This document shows positions 42,342 to 53,992 of a DNA stretch of 64,000 nucleotides, piece by piece. This DNA is from Metridium senile. Its lineage: Eukaryota; Cnidaria; Anthozoa; Actiniaria; Metridiidae. Positions within the stretch are counted from its first letter, which is position 1; the number at the start of each line of letters is the position of its first letter. A program made the position numbers and the translations under genes. The stretch is taken from contig OX459104.1 in the NCBI GenBank assembly GCA_949775045.1, positions 7,729,427 to 7,793,426 of the forward strand, in the 5' to 3' direction. Below the pieces are notes generated by a model. That model worked only from the letters and a program-made list of their open reading frames with translations. It was not told where the DNA came from and did not search any database.

Positions 42342-42702
42342 CATTAGTCATGTCTAGGCTTGCCTCGGTGATGTCATCGGGAAATCCCCCATCCTTGGGC
42401 AAGTTCAAACATGTACATTAGTAACAGGGGAATACCCGTCTACTTACGTCATGTTTAGGAATAAAAAATCTTTAATCGCATTGAAACCTAGGATTTTGAC
42501 CTAGCATCGGAACCTAGGGTCGGATACCTAGCGTTGGAACCTAGGATGTTTTTAACCTAGGGTTGTATAACCAAGATTTGATTGATAGGGAAATTATTCT
42601 TCTGGTAGATCCTGCCGTGGTGTCACGCAATGAAATCATGTCACGAAATCCAGCTTTTGGTAATCACGGCAAAATGCGCCAGAACATACCATCCCCTACT
42701 AC
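42342..42702 (-). repeat. Right terminal inverted repeat of the Polinton
   Basis: Mirror image of the left TIR, ending ccatcccctactac next to the target duplication. It carries the same six CTAGGT motifs (as ACCTAG) between about 42,486 and 42,560. Confidence 0.93.
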
Positions 42703-42709
42703 TAGTGTA
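42703..42709. other. Target site duplication, right copy
   Basis: TAGTGTA, identical to 27,429-27,435. The sequence beyond it resembles the 1.4-kb repeat family near 2,930 and 4,330 (ctagtgtag, gatataaacga). Confidence 0.7.
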
Positions 42710-44818
42710 GATATAAACGATAGGTAATTTAATATAAAGTAATTTGTAACACCATAAAAATGTTGACTTAAAGTTAGTGCAAGTCAATGTTTTTTACGGG
42801 GTTAGACATTTCTTTATATATTACCTTTTGTCTTGTTATACCGACAAACATGAATAAAAAACGACTGGCACACTTTGATTTTTGAACCGTTAAAATATTA
42901 ATTGAGAATGAAGACAAACGCGAGGATACAACGTTTCGACATCATCTAGATGTCATTATCAAGTAGTTTAATGCAAGAATGTACAAAGTACGTATTTATA
43001 GGTACGCAAATGAATAAATTACAATTGTAAAGAATACAAAAACATTGATAACAATAGAAGGAAAAAATACTTGCTTTGTACATTCTTGCATTAAACTACT
43101 TGATAATGACATCTAGATGATGTCGAAACGTTGTATCCTCGCGTTTGTCTTCATTCTCAATTTTATAACAAAGTCTAAACTTATTGAAATATTAATATTT
43201 ATGAAATACTTAACATATATAGAACGCGCATTGTGATTGGTCGAGAGGCGTGTTTACAGGGCAGCAAGGTGAATGCTAGAGCTTTTCTTAATGCGTTTTA
43301 CAAAAAATCTAAAGCATTAAATCAGAGATAAAAAAAAAGTGATATGAACACGGAAAGCGTTTTATATTTGTTAAATATATTTCCCAAGTTATCTTTATAT
43401 TTCTGAATCTCATAATTTTTGTATAGCCTCCTCCGCAGGCTTCTCTTAGGCAGAAAAAAACGAAGAAAACGAAAAAAACACGTCTCGGGCTTCCTGTGGC
43501 ATATGGCAAAAAAAAAGACTTTCAACACAGGAACCCCAAAATCACGAAACTCACTCTCGGACTCAGCAGTTTCCTGCGAAGGAGGCAAATTTCTGTATAT
43601 AAGTTTAACTTTTGCTATTCAAAATTAAATGAACAGAAGTTTAAACTTGAAGCAATAATATATACAAACAACAAAACATGACTTGACATGTCAGTTAATT
43701 TTTCAAGTTTTTCTTCGTAGAACGCTCAATTTAAAAAAAATAAAAAAGTTATTTTGTACCATATTTTGTCCAAAAAACTAATTTTTTCATTGAATTGAGG
43801 TTTTTACGTTTTGTGTTTATTTTATTTACTTATATATTTAGGTTAACATCTAAAATACATACAAAGCTAAATTATCATGTTAATTGCTAGATCGAATGAA
43901 AAATTAATGACTTCACTATGAATACAGAGCTCATTTACATCTTAAAAAACTTGGCAACTCTATAGGAAGTTCTTCATCAAAACATCAAAAAGCAAACTTA
44001 ATGCTTGTCAGACCTTTCAAGAGCTACTTTCTACTACTCAAACAGCTTTTTACGATACGCTAATTTGTTACTGAAACGGTTTACTTAATTCAAAGTTATT
44101 ATTAATATCCGATAAACCTAGTACAATGTGAACGAATTTTACTTGGGATGAAATGGTTTTGAAGAATGTCAAGCTAAATTGATGAGATAATTTCAAACAC
44201 ACCGTTAATTAGAGAAAGCGTTACAGCAAGCAAGGTGTCGATCTTACATCAAGAGAATAAAATCTTCAACTTTCATTATCTTCAAGTCGAATATTCTGAG
44301 AAACATTAAGTCTAAATGTGGCAGAAACGATAGTCCGAAACGTTTGTAAGTTAATTTCTATCGTGTAAAAGTAACCGGCCCTCGTGTGTTACGGCATATT
44401 TTGTTTTTCACAAAATCGTACCTCATCGTGTACTGATCTTGTAACTTGACTGTTAGAAAGTCAACGTTTGAAGGTTTGAAAAAATTCAAGTAATATTTCA
44501 GGAGACTTTGGAAGGTTAGTAATTAATACTGGTAAACAATTCAAACTATAACCATCGGCTATAATTATGAATTGAATTTGGAGTTTATCAACAAATAAAC
44601 ATTGCATAGATGGAGAATTGAAGCTGGAACTTTGTCTGAATCAATTCGCTTCATTTGGTGAATTAACTTGGGTTCTAAATAATTTATTCAAACTGACTTC
44701 AGAATCTCTACAAGACAGAACGGGCCACCAGGCTACAAAGAGTAAATTCAATCTCTCTGTATATTTTTTTACGGGTCAATATCTGTTCTAATCAATTATC
44801 ATTATCATAAATCCAAAA
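42710..44818. other. Intergenic region with repeats, no gene recognised
   Basis: Starts with a fragment of the 1.4-kb repeat family (to about 42,850), then the long hairpin at 42,901-43,161, then A/T-rich DNA. A CCAAT-type motif (attggtc) lies near 43,237. Short open frames around 43,309-43,680 sit on both strands of the same A-rich sequence and are not supported as genes. Confidence 0.5.
42901..43161. mobile_element. Foldback element with 88-bp perfect inverted arms
   Basis: Arms at 42,901-42,988 (attgagaatgaagacaaacg...) and 43,074-43,161 are reverse complements with no mismatch seen. The 85-base loop is A/T-rich. No coding capacity. The perfect arms suggest either recent movement or gene conversion between them. 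Confidence 0.85.
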
Positions 44819-45415
44819 ATGTGCTGTTTATCGTCCATCAAAAACTGTGAAGTCACCGCTAAAGCAGGCCAAATGGACAAATATTACTTCATTCGAATGC
44901 AAAAGCATTTTGGTTGTTCTTCTCCGTTTGATCTTTACGTTAACAACCAACCGATTTCAAAACAACTACCACTGAAAAATTACTCGCCGTTTTATCGACT
45001 TCGAGGACAATTCGGCTGGGAACAAGATAACAACAATTTTCTCCTTGTTCGAGATTCATTACTCTTTGCGGCCTTTTCGCAGAAATACAGATTATTTGTC
45101 AACAAGTTTGATACTGAGAGTGGCCTTGAGTTCTCCGAGTTTTGGAAACATAGAGGCTGGCAGCATTTATTTGTAGGAGTTGGTTTGATAACTTTATGTG
45201 TTGGTTTAAGCCTTATTGTTAGCTATGTTGGACAAAGTTCGTTTCTCCTCTGGATGGATATAGTACTAGCAGTCTTGGCTGTCGTTTTCATGTTGTTTGG
45301 AGTGTTTTTAATCATGTACAAACACAACAGATCTGGGGATATTTACATTGTTGGAAACTCCGAGATAAACGAAGGATTTGAACACGAAGTGGGAAATCAC
45401 AATAGGGACTTTTAG
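44819..45415 (+). CDS. Two-transmembrane protein of unknown function, C-terminus replaced by a MITE
   Basis: 198 residues. The N-terminal 110 residues are soluble and aromatic-rich with several Cys; two strong membrane segments follow at about 115-137 and 143-167; the C-terminal tail is short and acidic. A single open exon with balanced codon use in an otherwise stop-rich region supports a real gene. The last codons and the stop lie inside the inverted repeat of a MITE that begins at 45,405. Past the MITE (from 46,010), sequence in register with the interrupted frame would end at TGA 46,042-46,044, about ten residues longer. I recognise no family. Confidence 0.5.
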   Translation: MCCLSSIKNCEVTAKAGQMDKYYFIRMQKHFGCSSPFDLYVNNQPISKQLPLKNYSPFYRLRGQFGWEQDNNNFLLVRDSLLFAAFSQKYRLFVNKFDTESGLEFSEFWKHRGWQHLFVGVGLITLCVGLSLIVSYVGQSSFLLWMDIVLAVLAVVFMLFGVFLIMYKHNRSGDIYIVGNSEINEGFEHEVGNHNRDF

Positions 45416-46007
45416 CACCAGGACGGGAGACGTGACTACGGGGTATCGGAAGTAATTTTGTCACTATGAGCATGCGCAGATCAATTGGTCTCAGATTACT
45501 TTCCCGTCGAGCGCAATCGAGAGCGTGTACTCAAGGGTTTTGCCGTAGTGCCATTACGTGAAGTTTTTTCTCTCAATTATTATAGGTAAACCTTTTTCTA
45601 TATTCAGCATATTGAACACAAGTTCAATTGAATTATTTTGAAATCAATTTGACGTCGAAAATTAACTGATTAACCAATTTCTGACTAGACTGGTAATCTC
45701 ATCTTCGCGCCGGAGCTCAAGTCAAATGGCTTGTAAGCTTCGTAGCTGAAATCAGGGTTATTGGAGGTGTGTTCTGTTAGAACTATGAATTTCTCATCAT
45801 CAATATCTCCATGTTAAAATGATTCCAGGAGAGCTTCTCTTGTCTCCTTAAATGAGGCCATTTCGATGTTTTTGTAAAGCGTTTTAAGCGTGCCGTAGTT
45901 TAATGCTAAAAGACACGTGACGAGAGGACGGACGGGGTCATAATCCCCAGTCCTATCTCGGAATCGACGTCGCCGTCCTCCACTCCCGTCCTGGTGCTAA
46001 AAGTCCC
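45405..46007. mobile_element. MITE, 603 bp, TA target duplication
   Basis: 25-bp terminal inverted repeats start gggacttttagcaccaggac at both ends, flanked by TA on each side (45,403-45,404 and 46,008-46,009). No transposase frame. The TA duplication suggests mobilisation by a Tc1/mariner-like transposase, not demonstrated here. It is inserted in the end of the two-TM protein gene. Confidence 0.85.
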
Positions 46008-46044
46008 TAATATTGCGGAAGCAACTGCTACTAGCAACTGTTGA

Positions 46045-47001
46045 TGTTGATTCGAAAACAATGGTCTACAGAAAGTCGCAAAGTGGGCCTTTTATCACTG
46101 TAAATCTAGGTTTGTTTCCCGGCCTGGCCGAGCGACAAGTAAATAGCGTTTGTTTGATGTGTTGTTCTCTTTCGTGCCACAAGGGTTTTTTAAATGTAAC
46201 TAGACGCTCTAGGAGCGTGAAGTCGGGCTAGTCATAAAATCAACACAGGAGGCTAAACAATTCTACTTTGGGCTTTCTGTGTTCGTTCCCAAAGCATCAT
46301 GGGGGATATACGCGACATGACAGATATTAGATAGATAGATTGACTAAAAGGTAAACCTAGAGTCGGGCCTTCTAGCCCGACTAATAAGATGAAAAACAAC
46401 ATGTGAGCAGATTATGTTTTAAATATAGTGGTAGTGAGTGTGAGTGAACCTCACGGAAGAGCCCCGACGGAAAGTCATGGTTGTAAAATATGTAAAATAT
46501 TAAAAAAAAAGTCATTTGAAAACCGAAATGAGTTATTGGACAGTATACTGTTTTACATGAAGAAGCTAGAAAATGTCGTTTGTGATCTAAATGGCGCTTT
46601 CCATTCAACAACAAATTAACGGTTTGACTTTCATAAACTCCAATAATAATATGGTATTAATTGTTACAAGTAAGAACTAAAAAAACCCGAAATTTTTCGA
46701 TATAGAGAACAATCTGGAGAGAGAGATAAAATTATTGTTATGGTGATTCAAGGTAATTCGTAGGCAAACTTTTATCAAGAATTAAAAAACTTGGGCCGTC
46801 GATAAAAAAGTACAACTTCATGTAAACAAAATTGGCGGAAAAAATGGCGGACCAAAATGAGCGGGAAAATAAATGGCAAGCGCGTCCACCAACAGAAAAG
46901 GGCGGGAAAATAAATGCTACACGCGTCAAACTGGTAAAAACAACGAAAAAAGCGGGAAAATAAATGTCATTGGCGAGCAGATTGAGATGTTAAAAAAGTG
47001 A
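46045..47001. other. Intergenic region with short repeats
   Basis: gtcgggct at about 46,221 and its complement near 46,371 form an imperfect inverted repeat. At 46,860-46,965 the phrase gcgggaaaataaatg occurs three times at 40- and 50-base spacing. No gene was recognised. Confidence 0.5.
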
Positions 47002-47007
47002 TTTATT
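47002..47007 (-). terminator. Polyadenylation signal of YOD1
   Basis: AATAAA on the minus strand (within aaaataaaataaatc), 88 bases after the YOD1 stop codon. Confidence 0.6.
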
Positions 47008-47094
47008 TTATTTTATAAATATATCCCAGCCGTCATTTCGGTCTAAGTGAATTACGACCTTCATCAAGACAACCTTTTTGAAATATTATGTATG

Positions 47095-50000
47095 TTAAAC
47101 TTCTCCAAAGTTTGTGTGTCCGGTTGCCATGGCGTGTTCTTGTGCTTCAGCCTGACCGGTCAAACTGGTATTACAGGCTATACAACGTAGAGTAAACTTT
47201 GAAACATTGGTGAAGTTACGGTTCTGTAAAATAATAATGATTGGAATGATGATGATGATTATGACGATGATGGTGGTGATGATGATGGTTATGATGGTTG
47301 TGATGACGCTGATGATGACAATAAAGTGGTGGTGATGATAATAGTAATAGTGGTGATGATGATAATGATGAGAATGATTGTAATGATGATGATGATGGTC
47401 ATGACAGGAATAGTCATGTTGACGATAATGATGTTAATGAGAATATTGATAATTTAATAACCTTTATCACCATCATCATTAATCACCACCACCATTATCA
47501 TCATAACCATCATCACTATCATCATTGCCATTATCACAACCACCACCACCATTATCATATAATCATCGGTACTATCATCATCATTATGACGATGATGGTG
47601 GTGATGATGATGGTTATGATGGTTGTGATGACGCTGATGATGACAATAAAGTGGTGGTGATGATAATAGTAATAGTGGTGATGATGATAATGATGAGAAT
47701 GATTGTAATGATGATGATGATGGTCATGACAGGAATAGTCATGTTGACAATAATGATGTTAATGAGAATATTGATAATTTAATAACCTTTATCACCATCA
47801 TCATTAATCACCACCACCATTATCATCATAACCATCATCACCATCATCATTGCCATGATCACAACCACCACCACCATTATCATCATAACCATCATCACCA
47901 TCATCATTGCCATGATCACAACCACCACCACCATTATCATCATAACCATCATCACCATCATCATTGCCATGATCACAACCACCACCACCATTATCATATA
48001 ATCATCAGTACTATCATCATCATCATCATCATCATTGCTGTTATGATATCATCATCATTAGCTGTACATAGTGTTTGCCATGAAATAAAGTGCATCCCCA
48101 TATTACCAAGAAGACTTACTTTTTTCGCCTCTGCAGCGAGCTTCAATGCTTGAATCAGTCTTGTCTCGTCTGAACAAGGAAAAACTGTCTGTAGGGGGAG
48201 GGGGTCGGGAGGGTTGTGCACCCCAATAGGGTCATAGTGGATTCCATCATATATTAAGAAAACGCGATTTTTATATTTCCCATCCTCACCTATAGAAAAT
48301 GAATTCAATGTTATGACGACAGAAAGAACTAGATGATGGTAGAACTAGATGATAATTGTAGTAATGATGATGATGATTTTAATGATGATTATAATGATTA
48401 ATATGATCGATGATGGTGGTGGTGGCAATGATGATGACGATGATAGTTATGATGATGAGAGCAGAAGGTTTGGCAATGTAATGATGACAATAATAATGAT
48501 GATGATGATGATGATGATTCTGGTGATACAGATGACAGAGATTATGGCAATAAAGGGCAATGGTAACAATGATGATGATATTTGTGGATTTTAAGCTGTA
48601 CTCACCAAAGCGATCAATTCTCTCTGTTTCTGTGTCCACTACAGCTATTTCAACCTCGTAATATTTACTTAATATTGACAATTCAATGGCACCTGATGGT
48701 GGTGAAAGTAAATATAAGAATTTATTACATATATGATATACACCTAAATTGCAAGAATGTTGTCATATGAAAAAGGAACATGTGTAATTTAGTAACAACC
48801 AGGTAATCTCGCTTGGAAGCGCGCAAAGGATTGTTTGTCAAAACGAATAGTTCCAAAATGGCGCCTCGAGACAAAAACAATTTCGCTTACTTTTAGGCAT
48901 TTGCGTTTTGTTTTTATTCTTTTTTATCCCAGATAGAGCAGCCGTGAACTTTTATTGTCCAAGTAACATATAACATTTTAATACAAAGTTATTTTAAGGA
49001 CGTATTTATCGTGGGTTAACACGGGAAACAACTCTCTCGAACGACGCCATCTTGGAAGTGTTGGCGATGCGACAAAAATGCTTCTGATTGGCTTATACTA
49101 ACCGGAAGTGCGCGCGCGAAATCACCTGGAAAGGAATATCAGGAAAAACAAAAGAAAGAGTTCAGTTTGAGTGATCAATTCCTCTCACACTGAATTACGA
49201 AAGTCAGGACAACGTTCTTGCAATTAGGTGTACATGAACCAGGTGAAAAACGCACTGCGCACGCTCAGAAATTGGTCGTGTTTACAATAAAATCATTGGA
49301 CACTACTGGCGTTAGGTAAATCTTACAAGTTAAGAAAGTTTGTGGAAAGTTAGTGTTCATATTTCCCTAACTCATTACATTAGTTGTTTTCTTTCCCTTG
49401 TCAAATACTACAAGAGAAATTCGCTTAATACATAACCACACGAAAACACGTAACCCTTCAGTTAGTCTTGTGTTTTGCTTACGCATGCGCTGTGCATTTT
49501 TCACCCGTGTCGGTGTACATTTGTTTAAAATGTGTGTAAATAAAAACCTTTGATCAGGTCATACCTATTGCCTACCTCCCCAGTTATCACCATTCTGTAT
49601 CGATGTAAATAAAAACCTTTGATCAGGTCATACCTATTGCCTACCTCCCCAGTTATCACCATTCTGTATCGATGTAAATAAAAACCTTTGATCAGGTCAT
49701 ACCTATTGCCTACCTCCCCAGTTATCACCATTCTGTATCGATGTAAATAAAAACCTTTGATCAGGTCATACCTATTGCCTACCTCCCCAGTTATCGCTAT
49801 TCTGTATCCATGAACAGTAGTCTTCATTATCTTTACCAAGGAAAACACTGTTATATGTTGTAGGGTCACTGGACACACACTTTGCAATGAGGTGTCGCAG
49901 GTCTGTTGCCATGGATACATTACCTGTTATAACATAGCTGTGGTAGTAAATTATAGTAAGAGTTAGGTTAAATGGATGCACAATAGATGAATGGTGTTGC

Positions 50001-53000
50001 CATGGATACATCACCTGTTATTGCATAGCTGTGGTAGTAAATTATAGTAAGAGTTAGGTTAAATGGATGCACAATAGATGAATGGTGTTGCTATGGTAAC
50101 AATTCTAAGTCATGTTTAATGGCTACAAGTACGGCTACTATCACCATCATAAACAATTATCATCACAGTACCATCATCACTGCTATCATCATAGTAATCA
50201 TCATAATCATAATCACCATTTATTTACCATCACCATTATTATCACCATGATAATAATCATCACCATCATCATCATTAGATTTCACCATCATAATTGTTAT
50301 CACCTTCATCACCATCATAATAATCATCACCATCATCATCATTATTATCGCCAACATCACCATCATCATAATCATCATCATCATCATCGCCAACATCACC
50401 ATCATCATAATCATCACCATCATCATAATCATCATCATCATTATTATCACCATCATAACTATCATCATTATCATCATTACCATCATAATTGTTATCACCT
50501 TCATCACCATCATCATAATAACAATCACTATCATCATCACCATCACAATCATAATCACTATCATCATTTTTATCACAATCACAATAATCATCATCACTAT
50601 CATCATCACAATCATAATAAACATCTGATCATCATCATTACCACCATTATAATCATCAACATCATCATCACCATCATTATTATCGCCATCATCACCATCA
50701 TCATAATCATCACCATCATAATCATCATTATCATGATTATTATCGCCATCATCATAATCATCATCATCATTATTATAGCCATCATCACCATCATCATAGT
50801 CATCACCATCATCATAATCATCACCATCATCATTATTATCGCCATCATCACCATCATCATAATCATCATTATTATCGCCAACATCACCATCATAATCATC
50901 ACCATCATCATAATCATCATTATTATCACCATCATAACCATCATCATCATAATCATCATCATCATTATTATCGCCATCATAATCATCATCATCACCATCA
51001 TCATCATCATTTGTTGCTGATCAAACTTGTACCTTATACTTGCAAACAGACAAGAGTTGTCAGCTGGGACTATTCTACAAATGATAGAATATTTTGACAT
51101 TTTTAAACTGTAGCACACCTAACAGCTGTCATTATAGTTGACAAACCACTATCCCACCCATACCATATAATGGTATTGTACAGGCTTCTACTGTTCTGAT
51201 TAACAATGGGGCACCATTTTCAAAAGTGAGCACCAAGTCAACACACTGTGGTCTTAGAAGATATTTTCAAGGTGATAAATATTAATAATAATAAATAAAT
51301 AATTTAATTATTATTTATAAATTATATATAATTTATATTGTAGCCTGCAAAACAGGCATTCTTTTAGGTTTTTCAGAAAATCGGATTTTGGGGTTCCTGT
51401 GTTGTCCTGATACCCACGAGAAACATGGGGCCTAGACAACTTCCGTTCGACACAGGAGGCCCAAAACCCAATTTTTCCGAAAAACAAAAAAGAATGCCTG
51501 TGTTGCAGGCTATATATATTGCTGATGTAATGTCATATTAGAACAGACTGTCTCACTTTAAAACCTTAATATATAACGGTGATATTTTTCAAGGCCACAA
51601 TATTATAGTAAGGATATTACAAGATGGTGCGAAAATATGAATTTTATTTTCGAGTGGTGAAAACAATATTTTATGAGCAAGCGCAGCAAGCAAGTAAAAT
51701 GTATATTCAATAAATTACAAAAATATATATTAAAAATAACTTATAAATAGAAGATGATGATCAGAAAATATAATTACTTTGAACTGAAGAATAATAGCTT
51801 TTGAAATGGTAAAAAAATATTTTTCCATGCTATTCTAGAGTTACAACTACATTATAGCGTTAAAGTGTGGCGCTTATTCGGGGACGGCGCTTATTTGAGT
51901 AAATACAGTAAAGGTAATAACAGCTATTCACTTGTGTGTTGATTTTTATACTTACTTTCTAGACAGTGGTAAGCTGTGATATTCTTGAGTGATCATTTTT
52001 GGATGGCTTAGTATTCTAGGTGCCATTCTGTTCATTTCTATTATCAATGTATCACCAGATCGAATACCAAGTGATGATAACTCTGCTGACTGGATTGTAC
52101 AGTTGATCTCTTGGGGAGGAAACCCTGACAAGACTGTGGAATGAATGAATGGTTGATTGAGTGATTGACTGGTTAATTGATTGATTGATTGATTGCTTGA
52201 TTGCTCATTGATTTGTGTATGGAATAAATAACTGATGCATTGAACAGTTGACAGATTGAGTGACTGATTGATTGATCAATATTGATTGGTTTACTATACT
52301 ACAATGTAATTGATTGACTGATTAATTAATTGATTGGTTGGTTGGTTGATTGATTGATTGCTCATTGATTGATGGCAATGTAATAAATAACTGATTGAAT
52401 GACTCATCTGACAGATTGACTGACTGATTGATTTGATCAATTGATTGGTTTACTGTATTGATTTATTGATTGACTGATTAATTAATTGATTGGTTGGTTG
52501 GTTGATTGATTGATTGATTGATTGATTGACTGATTAATTAATTGATTGGTTGGTTGGTTGATTAATTGATCAATAGACTGATTTACTAATTGGTTGATTG
52601 GTTGATTGCTCATTGATTGATGGAATGGAATGACCAGTCAACAGATTGACTGACTGATTGATTGATTGATTGGTTGGTTGATTGATTTACTACAATGTAA
52701 TTGATTGACTGATTAATTAATTGGTTGGTTGGTTGATTGACTGATTGATCAATAGAGTCTGGTTTACTACATTATGTAATTGATTGACTGATTATTGATT
52801 GGTTGGTTGGTTGATTGACTGATTGATTGATAGAGTCTGGTTTACTACATTATGTAATTGATTGACTGATTATTGATTGGTTGGTTGATTGATTGACTGA
52901 TTGATTGATAGAGTCTGGTTTACTACATTATGTAATTGATTGACTGATTATTGATTGGTTGGTTGGTTGATTGACTGATTGATTGATAGAGTCTGGTTTA

Positions 53001-53692
53001 CTACATTATGTAATTGATTGACTGATTATTGATTGGTTGGTTGGTTGATTGACTGATTGATTGATTGATTGATAGAGTCTGGTTTACTACATTTTGTAAT
53101 TGATTGACTGATTATTGATTGGTTGGTTGGTTCATTGACTGATCGATTGATTGATAGAGTCTGGTTTACTACATTATGTAATTGATCAACTGATTATTGA
53201 TTGGTTGGTTGGTTAATTGACTGACTGGTTGATAGAGTCTGGTTTACTACATTATGTAATTGATCGACTGATTATTGATTAGTTGGTTGGTTGATTGACT
53301 GATTGATTGATAGAGTCTGGTTTACTACATTATGTAATTGATTGACTGATTATTGATTGGTTGGTTGGTTGATTGACTGATTGATTGATTGATTGATAGA
53401 GTCTGGTTTACTACATTTTGTAATTGATTGACTGATTATTGATTGGTTGGTTGGTTGATTGACTGATCGATTGATTGATAGAGTCTGGTTTACTACATTA
53501 TGTAATTGATCAACTGATTATTGATTGGTTGGTTGGTTGATTGACTGACTGATTGATAGAGTCTGGTTTACTACATTATGTAATTGATTGACTGATTATG
53601 GATTGGTTGGTTGGTTGGTTGATTGATTGATTGATTGATTGATTGAGTAATTGAGTGATAATCAATTGATTGACTAACTTATTGATGGATAA

Positions 53693-53726
<34 letters not shown>

Positions 53727-53957
53727 GGATGGATGGATGGATGAATTGATTGATTGATTGATAGATTGAGTAATTGGGTGATAATCAATAGATTGATTAA
53801 CTGATTGACTGACTGATTGATTGATTGGTTGATTGATTGATGGATGGATTGATGGATTGATAGATTGATTGACTGATTGATTGGTTGATTGATTGACTGA
53901 TTGATTGATTGACTGATTGATTGATTAACTGATTGAATGATTAATTGATTGATTAAC

Positions 53958-53992
<35 letters not shown>

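Larger units (their letters stand above)
27436..42702. mobile_element. Maverick/Polinton, 15,267 bp, full length
   Basis: Terminal inverted repeats of 361 bp begin gtagtaggggatgg and look identical along their length, with a matching direct repeat of the target outside. Inside are family hallmarks: DNA polymerase B, retroviral-type integrase, A32-like ATPase and capsid-type proteins. Length is at the lower end of the usual 15-20 kb. The left part reads polB (plus) towards integrase (minus), the middle holds a plus-strand virion-type block, and the right end has two minus-strand genes. The identical TIRs suggest a recent insertion, although polB and two small genes show frame breaks. A maturation protease gene was not recognised. 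Confidence 0.93.

Noticed and set aside
46013..46614. Short frames beyond the MITE
   Set aside because: No support apart from length; the first few codons in the other frame are better explained as the displaced end of the two-TM gene.
50112..51118. His-rich, Ile-rich and Met-rich frames in microsatellite
   Set aside because: Triplet-repeat artefacts. Only the 42-base YOD1 exon 4 in this area is real coding sequence.
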